Positions 24,149-32,738 are shown, numbered from the stretch's first letter. The stretch is DNA of 64,000 nucleotides from Solidesulfovibrio aerotolerans (GCF_009856865.1 NZ_WVUD01000006.1:62001-126000); one strand, 5' to 3'. The notes: generated from the sequence alone by a model not told the origin. Numbers and translations are program-made.

Positions 24149-24649
24149 TCACTGCGGCTCCCTGTCGGCCAACACGCAGGCCAGGGCAAAATCGTTCCAG
24201 GCCGGGGTGTGCGGCTCCAGCCGCCCGTCGGCCCGGATATGGACCACCCGGGCACCCCGGGACAGCAGTTCCGGGGCGATGCGCCCGGCCCGGTGGCAGC
24301 ATCTGGGGTCTTCTTCACCGCATAATAAAACCAGCCGCCAGGCTTGGCGCCAGTAATCCATGACCAGGTCCACCCCCCGGGAAAAGGACACGGCCGCAGC
24401 AATGGGCGAACCTTCCGGCCGGCCGCCAAGCTCCCGGCCCAGATAGACATAGGAGACGCCCCACAGCCGTAGCGAAGTGGACAGGGCGTCCTTGGAAAAA
24501 TGCGGCATGTACCGGGAAACCGGGTGGCTGCGCACGTCGATAACCATGTTGACGCCCTGGCAGGCGAGCAGGCTTAAAAACGTGACCCGCTCGTGGCCGC
24601 TGTGCCCGATGGTGTAGATGGGCGCTCGGGCGAGTGGTCCCGACTGCAT
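24149..24649 (-). CDS. DUF488 family protein
   Basis: A 166-residue protein. It starts with IYTIGHSGHERVTFLSLL, followed by VIDVRSHPVSRYMPHF, YVYLGRELGG and LLCGEEDPRCCHR. These are the DUF488 signatures (TIGHS, D-V-R, LGxxLGG, C-x-C-C-H-R). The conserved Cys/His suggest a nucleic-acid or metal-related enzyme, but no function is established. Its ATG overlaps the tag stop codon (TGATG), so it is translationally coupled to the glycosylase gene, hinting at a role in nucleic-acid repair. Confidence 0.85.
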   Translation of the reverse strand: MQSGPLARAPIYTIGHSGHERVTFLSLLACQGVNMVIDVRSHPVSRYMPHFSKDALSTSLRLWGVSYVYLGRELGGRPEGSPIAAAVSFSRGVDLVMDYWRQAWRLVLLCGEEDPRCCHRAGRIAPELLSRGARVVHIRADGRLEPHTPAWNDFALACVLADREPQ

Positions 24650-25242
24650 CAGGCATCCCCGACCAGTTCCCGGAACCGGAAGCAGCCGCGCAGATGGTCG
24701 TTGACCAGACCCGCTGCCTGCAAAAAGGCATAGACGATGGTGGGGCCGACAAACCCGAAGCCCCGGGCCTTGAGGTCGCGGCGGACGGTTTCGGCCAAGG
24801 GCGTGACTGCCGGCACTTCGCCGATGGCGTTCCAGCCGCCGATGACAGGTTTGCCGTCCACGAAGCGCCACAGGTAGGCGTCAAAGGAGCCAAAGGCCTC
24901 GGCAACGGCCAAAAATGCCTGGGCGTTTTTAACCGAAGCCGCCACCTTGGCCCGGTTGCGGATGATGCGGGCGTCGGCGATCAGTTCGGCCATTTTGGCG
25001 TCGTCGTAAGCCGCCACGCGCAAAGGATCAAAGCCCTCGTAGGCCAAGCGGTAGCCTTCTCGCCGTTTGAGCACTGTCAGCCAGGACAATCCGGCCTGGG
25101 CCCCTTCGAGGATGAGCAGCTCGAAAAGCGCCCGGTCGTCGTGCAGCGGCGCGCCCCATTCCTCGTCGTGGTAGCGCACGTAAAGCGGCAAATCGCCGCA
25201 CCACGGGCACCGAAATTTCTCGATATCCACGCCCATCCCCAT
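24649..25242 (-). CDS. tag: DNA-3-methyladenine glycosylase I
   Basis: About 197 residues from the ATG at 25242, preceded by GGGGGAG; an ATG at 25314 would add a Pro/Gly-rich segment that falls inside intergenic-repeat sequence. It has CPWCGDLPLYVRYHDEEWG (zinc Cys and base-pocket Trp/Tyr) and LTVLKRREGYR. The C-terminal NDHLRGC supplies the remaining zinc ligands. It removes 3-methyladenine from alkylated DNA. Coupled to the DUF488 gene. Confidence 0.92.
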   Translation of the reverse strand: MGMGVDIEKFRCPWCGDLPLYVRYHDEEWGAPLHDDRALFELLILEGAQAGLSWLTVLKRREGYRLAYEGFDPLRVAAYDDAKMAELIADARIIRNRAKVAASVKNAQAFLAVAEAFGSFDAYLWRFVDGKPVIGGWNAIGEVPAVTPLAETVRRDLKARGFGFVGPTIVYAFLQAAGLVNDHLRGCFRFRELVGDA

Positions 25243-25254
25243 CTCCCCCTCTCC

Positions 25255-25299
25255 GGGAGGTTGCGGGAGGGGGGCATCCCCTCCCGCCGCCGGAGCAAC
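25255..25299 (-). repeat. Distal palindrome of the composite 3' element (copy 1)
   Basis: On the minus strand GTTGCTCCGG (25299-25290) leads into a 10-bp stem, GCGGGAGGGG / CCCCTCCCGC (25263-25272 with 25278-25287). The same GTTGCTCCGG-plus-palindrome arrangement recurs at 31637 and 53326. Confidence 0.6.
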
Positions 25300-25360
25300 G
25301 GCGGTATCCGTCAAGCGCCTCTTTCAGTTTTCTCGGTCCGCAGCCGAAAGAACTGAAAAC

Positions 25361-25448
25361 CAACGCCCAGCCCCCCTTAAAAATTTTTCCCGGTGGGGGG
25401 TCCGGGGGCCTCAGGCCCCCGGCCGCCGGAGGCATTCTTCCTGCCTCC
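25361..25448 (-). repeat. Composite 3' intergenic element, copy 1 (type B palindrome)
   Basis: Starting two bases after the ubiD stop, the minus strand reads a GA-rich lead (GGAGGCAGGAAGAA), then GCCTCCGGCGGCC, then a near-perfect palindrome with arms CCGGGGGCC / GGCCCCCGG, then GGACCCCCC and a TTTTTAAGGGGGGC end. It matches the copy at 31484 in order and orientation. Confidence 0.75.
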
Positions 25449-25450
25449 TT

Positions 25451-26896
25451 CTACAACCCCAGTTCGCCCCATAAGGCGTCGATGCGGGCCTTGGTGGCCG
25501 GGTCCATGGTCAGGGCGTCGGGCCAGCCGCGGGTGTGGCCTTCTTCGGGGCCTTTTTTCGTGGCGTCGATGCCCATTTTGCCGCCGTAGCAGGACATGGG
25601 CGCGGCATGGTCCAGGGCGTCCAGCGGTCCGTCCACGATGACTACGTCGCGCCGGGCGTCGACGTTGTTGCCCACGCGCCACCACACCTCGGAGGTGTTT
25701 TGCACGTTGACCTCGGCGTCCACCACCACGATGAATTTGGTAAACATCATCTGGCCCAGGCCCCAGATGGCGTACATGATCTTGCGCGTCTGGCCGGGAT
25801 AGCGCTTGTCGATGGAGACAAAGCAGAAGTTGTGGAACACGCCTTCCAGCGGCAGGCTCATGTCCACGATTTCCGGCAACTGTTTTTTGATAAGCGGCAG
25901 AAACAGGCGTTCGGTGGCCTTGCCCATGTAGGTGTCTTCCATGGGCGGCGGCCCCACCAGCGTGGCCGGATAGACGGCATCCTTGCGGTGGGTGATGGCC
26001 GTCACGTGAAAGACCGGGTAGTCGTCGGCCAGGGAGTAATAGCCGGTGTGGTCGCCAAAGGGGCCTTCGCGGCGGCGCTCGCCGGGTTCGACGTAGCCTT
26101 CCAGGACAAACTGGCTGTTGGCCGGCACCTGCAGGTCCACGGTCTTGCATTGCACCAGCTCCACGGCGCTCTGGCGTAGGAAGCCGGCAAAGAGAAATTC
26201 GTCGATGTCGTCGGGCAGCGGGGCGGTGGCGGCGTAGGTACAGGCCGGGTCAGGCCCGATGGCCACGGCCACGGGCAGGCGTTCGCCGCGTTTGCCGGCC
26301 TCGTGGTAATGCGACGCACCGCCCTTGTGGCGATGCCAGTGCATGCCGGTGGTATTTTTGTCAAAGACCTGCATGCGGTACATGCCGACGTTGCGTTTGC
26401 CGGTTTCCGGGTCTCTGGTCACCACCACGGGCAGGGTGATAAACGGCCCGGCGTCGCCGGGCCAGGTGGTCAGCACCGGCAGCAGGGACAGGTCCACGGC
26501 GTCGCCGGTCAGGACCACATCCTGGCAGGGGGCCTTGGTGACGGTCTTGGGGAAGATGCCGGCCATCTTGGCCAGTTTCGGCAGGAGCTTGAGCTTCTCG
26601 ATAAGTCCTTCGGGCTTTTCCATCTCCAGCACATCGTCGATGCGTTGGCCCAGGGCGTCGAGGTCGGCGCATTCCAGGGCCAGATGCATGCGCGGGAAGG
26701 AGCCGAAGGCGTTGGTGACGACCGGAAATTTTGAACCGGTGGGATTTTCAAAGAAAAGCGCCGGCCCGCCGGCCTTGGAGACGCGGTCGGTGATTTCAGC
26801 GATTTCCAGCTTGGGATCAAGTGCTGGCGTGATGCGTTTGAGTTCGCCTTTTTTCTCCAGCAGCCGCAAAAATTCCTGCAAGTCCTTGTACGCCAT
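25451..26896 (-). CDS. ubiD: UbiD-family prFMN-dependent decarboxylase
   Basis: A 481-residue protein. It contains NVGMYRMQVFDKNTTGMHW, EGPFGDHTGYYSL (the catalytic Glu region), GPPPMEDTYMG and VSIDKRYPGQ. The family decarboxylates aromatic or alpha,beta-unsaturated acids using prenylated FMN. No ubiX is in this window. In an organism that makes menaquinone through futalosine (MqnC here), UbiD-like proteins such as MqnP/MqnL act late, so a quinone role is plausible but not proven. The open frame running 1.1 kb upstream of the ATG at 26896 is not part of the gene. Confidence 0.88.
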   Translation of the reverse strand: MAYKDLQEFLRLLEKKGELKRITPALDPKLEIAEITDRVSKAGGPALFFENPTGSKFPVVTNAFGSFPRMHLALECADLDALGQRIDDVLEMEKPEGLIEKLKLLPKLAKMAGIFPKTVTKAPCQDVVLTGDAVDLSLLPVLTTWPGDAGPFITLPVVVTRDPETGKRNVGMYRMQVFDKNTTGMHWHRHKGGASHYHEAGKRGERLPVAVAIGPDPACTYAATAPLPDDIDEFLFAGFLRQSAVELVQCKTVDLQVPANSQFVLEGYVEPGERRREGPFGDHTGYYSLADDYPVFHVTAITHRKDAVYPATLVGPPPMEDTYMGKATERLFLPLIKKQLPEIVDMSLPLEGVFHNFCFVSIDKRYPGQTRKIMYAIWGLGQMMFTKFIVVVDAEVNVQNTSEVWWRVGNNVDARRDVVIVDGPLDALDHAAPMSCYGGKMGIDATKKGPEEGHTRGWPDALTMDPATKARIDALWGELGL

Positions 26897-26949
26897 GGGG
26901 GAAACGCTCCGGGTGTGATCGATCCGGCATGTACGGCCGGTGCCCGTAT

Positions 26950-27969
26950 TTATACCCGAAGATGCAGCCCCGTAAAGGGCCGGGCCGCGCCGGCCAAAAT
27001 CCTGGCCCAAAATCCGGAAGCCGCCTCGTCCGGCAGCCCGCCGGCCGACTGGCACACGGCAATGATCTCGCGCCGGCCCAGGCGCACCCGGGCCAGGGAG
27101 GCAATGACGGCGTCGGCTGCGCTCGGGTTTTCGAGCATCAGGCGATAGGCCGCCCGGGAGCCGTCCACCGTGACCACAGCGGCGGTGCGTCCGGCCCCGG
27201 GCAGCCGGCCGAACAGGCGAAGGGACCATTTCCCGGGTCCGGTGCGCTGCGTGAGCAATTCCGATTGGCCGATGCCCGGGTACATCCAGGGCGCGTAGAC
27301 GGGCCGGCCCTGGGTTTGGGGAATCCATTGCCCGGCCAGCCGGACGAGTTCGCGCACCCGGGCCAGGGTCTGGCCGGCGGCGGCGTCGGCGCGGCAAAAG
27401 GCCAGGAAGTCCGCGCGCGCCTGGGCGAGATCCAGGGTGGGGCCGGGGGAAGGCGCAAGCGCTGGCGCTGGTGTTGGAGCCTCCCCGTCGGGCCTTTCTG
27501 CCGGGCTGGATGCGGCAGCGGCAAAGGGCGGGGGTGCCGCGTCCGACCCGCTGCGCGCTGGCGTGGAGCTGTCGGCGGGCGCGAGCGCTGCCCCGGGAGA
27601 CGGCGGCGCAGCCGGGACAAAGCGGCGCAGATGGGCCTCGAATTTGGACCGGGCGTCGGTGAGGGCGGCGAGCAGCAGGACCGGATCGTCGGTTGCCGAG
27701 GGCGGCGGGGTGATATCGCGCAGGACCAGATCCGGCTCCAGCCGTTCGATGCGAAAGACCAGCTCGCGCCCCGGAACCGGCTCGTGGTCGAGTGCGGCCA
27801 AGAGTTTGTGGCCGGCCACCACCACCCAGAAAAAACCGCCCGGTCCCGGCGAAACGAGCCGGCCCCGCACGACCTGGCCCACCCGCCGGCCGCGCCGAAA
27901 GGCCTGCCCATCGGACCGGTCCTTGTTGCCAGCCCCGGATTGCCCGCTGTACCCGCCTGTAACCCGCAT
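26950..27969 (-). CDS. Unknown protein with N-terminal beta domain and Pro/Ala-rich linker
   Basis: A 339-residue protein. Residues 28-90 form a beta-rich region (VVRGRLVSPGPGGFFWVVVA ... LVLRDI). Residues 100-165 are a Pro/Ala/Ser linker. Residues 170-335 are a second mixed domain (WIPQTQGRPVYAPW, WSLRLFGRLPGAG, LARVRLGRREIIAV). This two-domain layout with a low-complexity hinge recalls FliK-like or surface-assembly proteins, but no decisive motif is present. No signal peptide. It lies 53 bases upstream of ubiD on the same strand. Confidence 0.65.
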   Translation of the reverse strand: MRVTGGYSGQSGAGNKDRSDGQAFRRGRRVGQVVRGRLVSPGPGGFFWVVVAGHKLLAALDHEPVPGRELVFRIERLEPDLVLRDITPPPSATDDPVLLLAALTDARSKFEAHLRRFVPAAPPSPGAALAPADSSTPARSGSDAAPPPFAAAASSPAERPDGEAPTPAPALAPSPGPTLDLAQARADFLAFCRADAAAGQTLARVRELVRLAGQWIPQTQGRPVYAPWMYPGIGQSELLTQRTGPGKWSLRLFGRLPGAGRTAAVVTVDGSRAAYRLMLENPSAADAVIASLARVRLGRREIIAVCQSAGGLPDEAASGFWARILAGAARPFTGLHLRV

Positions 27970-28030
27970 CTGGTGTCCTTGTACGTGGCGCTTGCGCTAT
28001 TGTATGATGTGTCGTCTTCACCATGAAGGT

Positions 28031-28128
28031 AACGCCTTCCCCCTTAACCCCTTGCCTTCCATAAGGGATTCCAAAGGGGTCCCCCCTTTGGCCGCCGGAG
28101 GCCTCTTCTCTTCTCCTCTCTTCCTATC
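28031..28128 (-). repeat. Composite 3' intergenic element, copy 2 (type A palindrome)
   Basis: Directly after the stop of the 28129 gene, the minus strand has a GA-rich lead (GAGAAGAGAAGA), GCCTCCGGCGGCC, arms AAAGGGG / CCCCTTT, then GGAATCCC and an AAGGGGGAAGGCG end. No distal palindrome follows it. Confidence 0.8.
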
Positions 28129-28584
28129 CTAGTGGCCCGTCTGTTCAAAATAGTCGGTTCTATCGATGCCAGGAAAGACATGGATGACGGGCGTACAGGT
28201 TCCCTGGCGGATGATGTGGAGTTCGCAGGGAACGGTCTTGCCCGGCGCGATGGCGTATTTGGCGACGAAACGCGGTCCGGGGGGCATGCTGTTGGCCAGG
28301 GTCAGGGTGTGCGTGGCGTCGGGCTGATAGAGCGGTTCACCGGTGATGGGGGCGCTCGGGGTGAAGCGGTAGGTCACGGCCAGGGGCGGATAGGGGGTGG
28401 GGATGCCTTCGTTGGGTGAGCGTGGCTGCCAGGCTCTCACGGTCACGAAGGTGGCGGTGCCGGCAAACACGTCGTAGCGGCAGGGGCCGCCGACCAGTTC
28501 CGGCGTGGCAGCCTCGGCGGGACGTGGCAGCAGGCAGGCGGCCAGGGCGCAGAGCAAGGCAAGGCGGATGGCGGTGGAGAGCAT
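28129..28584 (-). CDS. Exported protein of unknown function
   Basis: A 151-residue protein. It has a Sec signal peptide (LALLCALAACLLPRPAEA, cleavage near residue 26). The mature part is beta-rich with four Cys (GGPCRYDVF, VPCELH, GTCTP), probably in disulfides. It repeats short strands with Pro turns (YPPLAVTYRFTP), like a small immunoglobulin-like or copper-binding-type sandwich; no ligand residues can be named. It lies 24 bases downstream of the J-domain gene on the same strand. Confidence 0.7.
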   Translation of the reverse strand: MLSTAIRLALLCALAACLLPRPAEAATPELVGGPCRYDVFAGTATFVTVRAWQPRSPNEGIPTPYPPLAVTYRFTPSAPITGEPLYQPDATHTLTLANSMPPGPRFVAKYAIAPGKTVPCELHIIRQGTCTPVIHVFPGIDRTDYFEQTGH

Positions 28585-28608
28585 GCAAAGCCTCCTTGGG
28601 GATGGGCG

Positions 28609-29475
28609 TTATTTGGCGAGCAGTCGCAGATAGAGATCGCCGCGCATGGGACCGATGCGCCGGCCCATGCCTTTAAGCCGGATGGGGCGTCCCACCACGA
28701 AATCCGTGGGCAGGGTGACTTCCACCATGGTGGGTTTGGCGTTGCCCAACCCGTGGCGGATGCCGACCCGGATGCGGGTGCCGGGGAGCAGGCTGGCGCT
28801 GGGCAGATGGACGGTTTGTTCGTCATCCAATTGTTTTTGAAAGTAATCCTTGAGAGATCCGATAAATCCCTTGGAAATATCGAGAGATACCGCTTTGTCT
28901 CCCCAACTAAACGAGACCTCGCGCGCGCCCTTGGCCGCCACTTTTTTGCTGCGCACCGGACCGCTTTTCACCTTGCGGTAGATGTCTTCAAACACCTGCC
29001 GGGCAAAAGGATCTTTGAGCAGATCCTGGAGCACTTCTTCGCGGTGGAAATAAAATCCGGCGTCGGCGGTGTCTTTGGAGGCTTTGGTGTAGGCTTGTTT
29101 GGCCTTGCGCTGGCTGTGGGCCGCGCCGGGGTCCGGGCCTGGGGGCGGTGGTGGCGGCCCGGGGCGGCTGGTCCTGGCTCCGGGTTGGGCTTGCTGGCCG
29201 GCGGGCCGTTTGGGGCCGGCGGTTTTGGCTTGATCTTCGGCGGCCGGACCGGGACCGCGCTGGTCGCGGTCGGCCAGGAAGTGGCGCAGCAGGAGATAGG
29301 CTTCGTTTAACCGCTGGAATTTGCGTTTGGCGGCCGCGTCGTCAGGGTGCAGATCCGGGTGCAGCTTGAAGGCGAGCTTGCGATAGGCGGATTTGACGGC
29401 CTCGACGTCGTCGGTGGCCGCTACCCCGAGCAGGGCGCGCGCCTGATCAAGGCGCATCGAATCCTGACTGCCCAT
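28609..29475 (-). CDS. J-domain (DnaJ-like) protein
   Basis: A 288-residue protein; the ATG at 29475 has GGGAG upstream. An N-terminal J domain (about 7-70) with the HPD tripeptide (KLHPDLHPDDAAAKRKF) activates DnaK-type chaperones. A Pro/Gly/Gln-rich linker (about 75-135) follows. The C-terminal half (about 150-285) ends in GTRIRVGIRHGLGN and MRGDLYLRL, like the last beta domain of DnaJ/CbpA substrate-binding regions. There is no zinc-finger domain, so it is a type B/C co-chaperone. Substrate unknown. Confidence 0.85.
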   Translation of the reverse strand: MGSQDSMRLDQARALLGVAATDDVEAVKSAYRKLAFKLHPDLHPDDAAAKRKFQRLNEAYLLLRHFLADRDQRGPGPAAEDQAKTAGPKRPAGQQAQPGARTSRPGPPPPPPGPDPGAAHSQRKAKQAYTKASKDTADAGFYFHREEVLQDLLKDPFARQVFEDIYRKVKSGPVRSKKVAAKGAREVSFSWGDKAVSLDISKGFIGSLKDYFQKQLDDEQTVHLPSASLLPGTRIRVGIRHGLGNAKPTMVEVTLPTDFVVGRPIRLKGMGRRIGPMRGDLYLRLLAK

Positions 29476-29486
29476 GCTGCGCTCCC

Positions 29487-29945
29487 TCAGGCGGTTCCCG
29501 GGTCGAGGTCGGCCAGGGCTTCGGGGACGTCCTCGCCCCGGGGACGCGTCAGGCCCCGCTCGACCAGATAGGCCCGGCCCTGTCTGGCGAATTCGGCGTG
29601 GGAGGCCTGCCGGTTGATGCCCGGACAATCCTCGGCCGCCATGGCGTGGCTGTCGGCGTCGATGATGTTGCCGCGAAAATAGGGCCAGGCCCGGCACACA
29701 TCCGGGCGGCCCGGATGCACGGTGCAGCCCTGCTTGTAAAAGATGCAGTAGTCATCCGGGCCGGTAATAAGCCGCTGCCGGCCGCCGACATATTCGGCAA
29801 AGCGAGTGAGCAACGTCTCGCGGTCAAGTCCAAGATGGTCGCCCAGACGCTCGATGTCGTAGGCGGACAGGACGATACCGCCCACGCCTTCACAGCAGTG
29901 GCCGCAACGTTGACAGGCAAAGGCAATGACAGACGACATTTCCAT
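29487..29945 (-). CDS. YkgJ-family cysteine cluster protein
   Basis: A 152-residue protein. It has the N-terminal CQRCGHCCEG (about 11-20), YCIFYKQGCTVHPGRPDVCR (about 67-86) and a later C. Eight Cys fit the YkgJ/flagellin-N-methylase-like cluster thought to bind an Fe-S centre or zinc. The function of the family is not settled. It is in a minus-strand run: CoA-binding protein, this gene (3 bases apart), J-domain protein (11 bases), unknown exported protein. Confidence 0.85.
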   Translation of the reverse strand: MEMSSVIAFACQRCGHCCEGVGGIVLSAYDIERLGDHLGLDRETLLTRFAEYVGGRQRLITGPDDYCIFYKQGCTVHPGRPDVCRAWPYFRGNIIDADSHAMAAEDCPGINRQASHAEFARQGRAYLVERGLTRPRGEDVPEALADLDPGTA

Positions 29946-29948
29946 ACC

Positions 29949-30362
29949 CTATCCCCAAAGGCGACGGTATTCAACCATGATGCAGCGATCCTCCACCACC
30001 ACGACCCCGGCCGGGGCGAGAAGCGCCTTGGCCTGGGGGCTGGCAATGCCGGATTGCATCCAAAAGCAGGCCGGTCGCTGCGGCAGGGCCAATGTTTCGT
30101 CGGCATGGGCCGGACAATTCGCCGGGGCGCGAAACAGGTTTACAACGTCAATGGGCTCGTCAATCTCGGCCAGGGTCTTGCGGGCCGGTATGCCCCAGAC
30201 CGAGGCCCGGGCCGGATGCACGGGAATAACGCGAAAGCCGGCGTCGATCATAAACCGGCCCACCATATCCACTTCGGTTCCGGGGCGGTCCTTGGCCCCG
30301 ACAAGGGCAATGGTCTTTCCTGGGACAAGCAGCTCTTTGAGCATGGAATCGGCGTACAGCAT
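29949..30362 (-). CDS. CoA-binding (YccU-like) protein
   Basis: About 137 residues from the ATG at 30362, preceded by AGGA; an upstream ATG at 30407 is possible. It has a Rossmann fold with TIALVGAKDRPG (about 17-28), IPVHPARASVWG (about 46-57) and the C-terminal VVVEDRCIMVEYRRL. The conserved Cys in DRCIMVEY is the family signature. Members bind coenzyme A; their physiological role is open. Divergent from mqnC across 77 bp. Confidence 0.85.
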   Translation of the reverse strand: MLYADSMLKELLVPGKTIALVGAKDRPGTEVDMVGRFMIDAGFRVIPVHPARASVWGIPARKTLAEIDEPIDVVNLFRAPANCPAHADETLALPQRPACFWMQSGIASPQAKALLAPAGVVVVEDRCIMVEYRRLWG

Positions 30363-30439
30363 GGTTCCTGGGTGGTTTTCGTTTGCGGCAAAAAAGGGTA
30401 TCGCCATGGCGGCATCCCTGCCTGGAGGTCAATCGCACA

Positions 30440-31483
30440 ATGCCAGATCGCGCCATCAGCCGTATAAGCGTGGACGAGGCCCGCGCCCTGTGGGGCGGCG
30501 AGGACGTTTTTTCCCTGGGGAAAAAAGCTCACGCCGCAAGGCTCGCCCTGCATCCCGAACCGGTCGTCACCTATATCGTCGATAGAAATATCAATTATAC
30601 CAATATCTGCGCCTGCGGTTGCCGGTTTTGCGCCTTTTTCAAGGCTCCCGGCCAGCCCGGCGGCTATGTGCTGTCCGCAACAGAGTTGGCGGACAAAGTG
30701 GCCGAGACGGTGGCCCTTGGCGGCTACCAGATCCTGCTGCAAGGCGGCATGCACCCGGATTTACATCTGGATTTTTACACCGGCATGCTGGCTTCGCTGC
30801 GCGCCGGCTTTCCCGGCGTGGCCGTGCATGGGTTTTCGCCGCCGGAGATCGTCTTTTTGGCCACAATGGAAGGGCTGTCCATAGCCGAGGTGCTCACCGA
30901 ACTCAAGGCCGCCGGCCTGACATCGCTGCCCGGCGGCGGGGCGGAAATCCTGTCCGACCCCATCCGCAGCCGGGTCTCGCCCAATAAGTGCCCGGCCGAT
31001 GCCTGGATCGGGGTCATGGCCGAAGCCCACCGGCTGGGCCTGCGCTCCACAGCCACCATGGTCATCGGCCTGGGCGAGACCATCGAGCACCGGCTGGAGC
31101 ATCTTTCCCGCCTGCGCGACCTGCAAGACCAGACCGGCGGCTTCACCGCCTTTATCCCCTGGACCTTCCAGCCCGGCAACACGGCGCTCACCGTGCCCGA
31201 AGCCTCCTCCTGGGAGTATCTACGCCTTTTGGCCCTGTCGCGGCTTTTTCTGGACAACATCCCCAACATTCAGGCCTCCTGGGTCACCCAGGGGCCGATG
31301 GTGGGGCAGATGGCACTGTATTTCGGGGCCAACGATTTCGGCTCCACCATGATCGAGGAAAATGTGGTGGCTGCCGCCGGCGTCCATTTCCGCCTGGAAG
31401 AAGACGAACTGCGCCGGCTGGTGGTCAAAGCCGGCTTCGAGCCGCTACGCCGCAACATGGACTACACGCGCCGCGACGGGTGA
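30440..31483 (+). CDS. mqnC: Cyclic dehypoxanthinyl futalosine synthase (radical SAM)
   Basis: A 347-residue protein; ATG at 30440, GGAGG 11 nt before. The radical-SAM cluster motif is CACGCRFC (C-x3-C-x2-C) after DRNINYTNI. Typical MqnC blocks follow: LLQGGMHPDLHLDFYT, SLPGGGAEIL, RSRVSPNKCPAD, STATMVIGLGET and GGFTAFIPWTFQPGNT. It closes the ring of dehypoxanthine futalosine in the alternative menaquinone pathway, the route expected where MenF-type enzymes are lacking. No other mqn gene is adjacent. Confidence 0.92.
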   Translation: MPDRAISRISVDEARALWGGEDVFSLGKKAHAARLALHPEPVVTYIVDRNINYTNICACGCRFCAFFKAPGQPGGYVLSATELADKVAETVALGGYQILLQGGMHPDLHLDFYTGMLASLRAGFPGVAVHGFSPPEIVFLATMEGLSIAEVLTELKAAGLTSLPGGGAEILSDPIRSRVSPNKCPADAWIGVMAEAHRLGLRSTATMVIGLGETIEHRLEHLSRLRDLQDQTGGFTAFIPWTFQPGNTALTVPEASSWEYLRLLALSRLFLDNIPNIQASWVTQGPMVGQMALYFGANDFGSTMIEENVVAAAGVHFRLEEDELRRLVVKAGFEPLRRNMDYTRRDG

Positions 31484-31593
31484 GGGAGTGGAGAGAGGAA
31501 GAGGGAAGAAATAAGAGTGCCTCCGGCGGCCGGGGGGGATAATCCCCCCCGGACCCCCTTGATAGGAGAAGTATTTCAGGGGGGTTGGGGAGA
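31484..31593 (+). repeat. Composite 3' intergenic element, copy 3 (type B palindrome)
   Basis: It begins at the mqnC stop: a GA-rich lead (GAGGAAGAGGGAAGAA), GCCTCCGGCGGCC, arms CGGGGGGGAT / ATCCCCCCCG, GGACCCCC, and a run ending AGGGGGGTTGGGG. Same order as copy 1. Confidence 0.75.
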
Positions 31594-31636
31594 TGGCTGG
31601 TACTGTGAGGCGCTGTGTGCGTTTGGCGGGAACATG

Positions 31637-31675
31637 GTTGCTCCGGTGGGCAGAGGGGGAACTCCCTCCCAGACT
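31637..31675 (+). repeat. Distal palindrome of the composite element (copy 3)
   Basis: GTTGCTCCGG, then GTGGGCAGAGGGGGAACTCC with an imperfect inverted pair GAGGGGGA / TCCCTCCC. It lies about 120 nt after the first GCCTCCGG motif of copy 3. Confidence 0.5.
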
Positions 31676-31684
31676 CTCCCCGGA

Positions 31685-32596
31685 CTAGCGTTTTTGCGCC
31701 GCCTGCCTCTTGCTTCCCGGTCGGGCGCTTAGGGCCACGCCGGCCAGGACCGTGCCGCCGCCGAGCCACTGGCCGGGTGTCATGGTCTCGTCCAGGAAAA
31801 AGCGCGACAGCAGACAGGTCACCACCGGGATGAGATTGATAAAGGCTGCGGCCTTGGCCGCCGGAGCCCGGCTGACGCCGAAATTGTACAGGCCGTAGGC
31901 CACAAAGGTGACGGCCAGTCCCAGAAAGACCACTGCCAGGGCCGGGCCCGGCGTCAGGCGCTCGGGCCAGGGGGCCAGGACCAGGGCCGGGGAGAAGAAG
32001 AGCAGACCGATAAAGCACTGGGCGGCGGTGAGGTAGAGTGGCTTGTGGCGCACGGCCAGGCGTTTGCAGGTGATGATGTAGCCGACGGCGCAACACATGG
32101 CTATAAATTCCAGGGTGTTGCCGAGAATCGGGCGCGGTGCGGCCGGGGACGCCTCGCCTGTCACGCTCATGACGGCCACCCCGCCAACCGCCAGGAGCAA
32201 GCCGGCCATGGTGCGTCCTTCAAGTTTTTCTTTAAGAAATAGGGCGGCGGCCACGGCCGTCATCACCGGCAATAGCGCCGTGATCATGCCGGCCTGGGAA
32301 GCCTGGGTGAAGGTCAGGGCCTGGGATTCAAAGATGAAATAGAGGCAGGGCTCGCAAAAGGCCATAAAGGCAATCCAGGGCCAGTCGCCCTTGCCGGCGG
32401 CAAAGCCGCCCAGGCGTCGCCACAACAGCCCAAAGACCACCGAGGCCACGGCCATGCGGCCAAAAACCACCAGCAGCGGGGAAATCTCGCGCATGGCGAT
32501 CTTCATGGCGATAAACGAACTGCCCCACAAAATCGTCGCCCCGATCAGGGCGAAAAAGGCCGGCCACGATATTTTTTGAAGCGTGCTGCTTGGCAT
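31685..32596 (-). CDS. DMT-superfamily transporter (EamA family), second copy
   Basis: A 303-residue protein with ten membrane segments in two EamA repeats. Start ATILWGSSFIAMKIAM; mid ITALLPVMTAVAAALFLKEKL; second half INLIPVVTCLLSRFFLDETM. The L-P-V-x-T-A-x-x-A-x-x-x-x-x-E pattern is family-typical. It is divergent from the M24 peptidase gene and is not closely similar in sequence to the exporter at 21910. Substrate unknown. Confidence 0.88.
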   Translation of the reverse strand: MPSSTLQKISWPAFFALIGATILWGSSFIAMKIAMREISPLLVVFGRMAVASVVFGLLWRRLGGFAAGKGDWPWIAFMAFCEPCLYFIFESQALTFTQASQAGMITALLPVMTAVAAALFLKEKLEGRTMAGLLLAVGGVAVMSVTGEASPAAPRPILGNTLEFIAMCCAVGYIITCKRLAVRHKPLYLTAAQCFIGLLFFSPALVLAPWPERLTPGPALAVVFLGLAVTFVAYGLYNFGVSRAPAAKAAAFINLIPVVTCLLSRFFLDETMTPGQWLGGGTVLAGVALSARPGSKRQAAQKR

Positions 32597-32738
32597 GGCG
32601 TGCGGTCCTGTCCCGGGTGTTGGAAGTTTTTGCGCTGTGAATCCGGACGGATGCGGCGAATTGCGCGTCCGGGTTCAGCCCGGACGGCCGCTATGCCTGC
32701 CCGCACAAGATAAAGCAACCCAAAACGGAGTATTGCAG

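Noticed and set aside
25243-25314. Longer tag start at 25314
   Set aside because: The added Pro/Gly-rich residues derive from the intergenic repeat; ATG at 25242 has a good ribosome site.
26897-28024. N-terminal extension of ubiD by over 370 codons
   Set aside because: Low-complexity Arg/Pro product, covers a real minus-strand gene in another frame, and ubiD starts at its family-typical Met.
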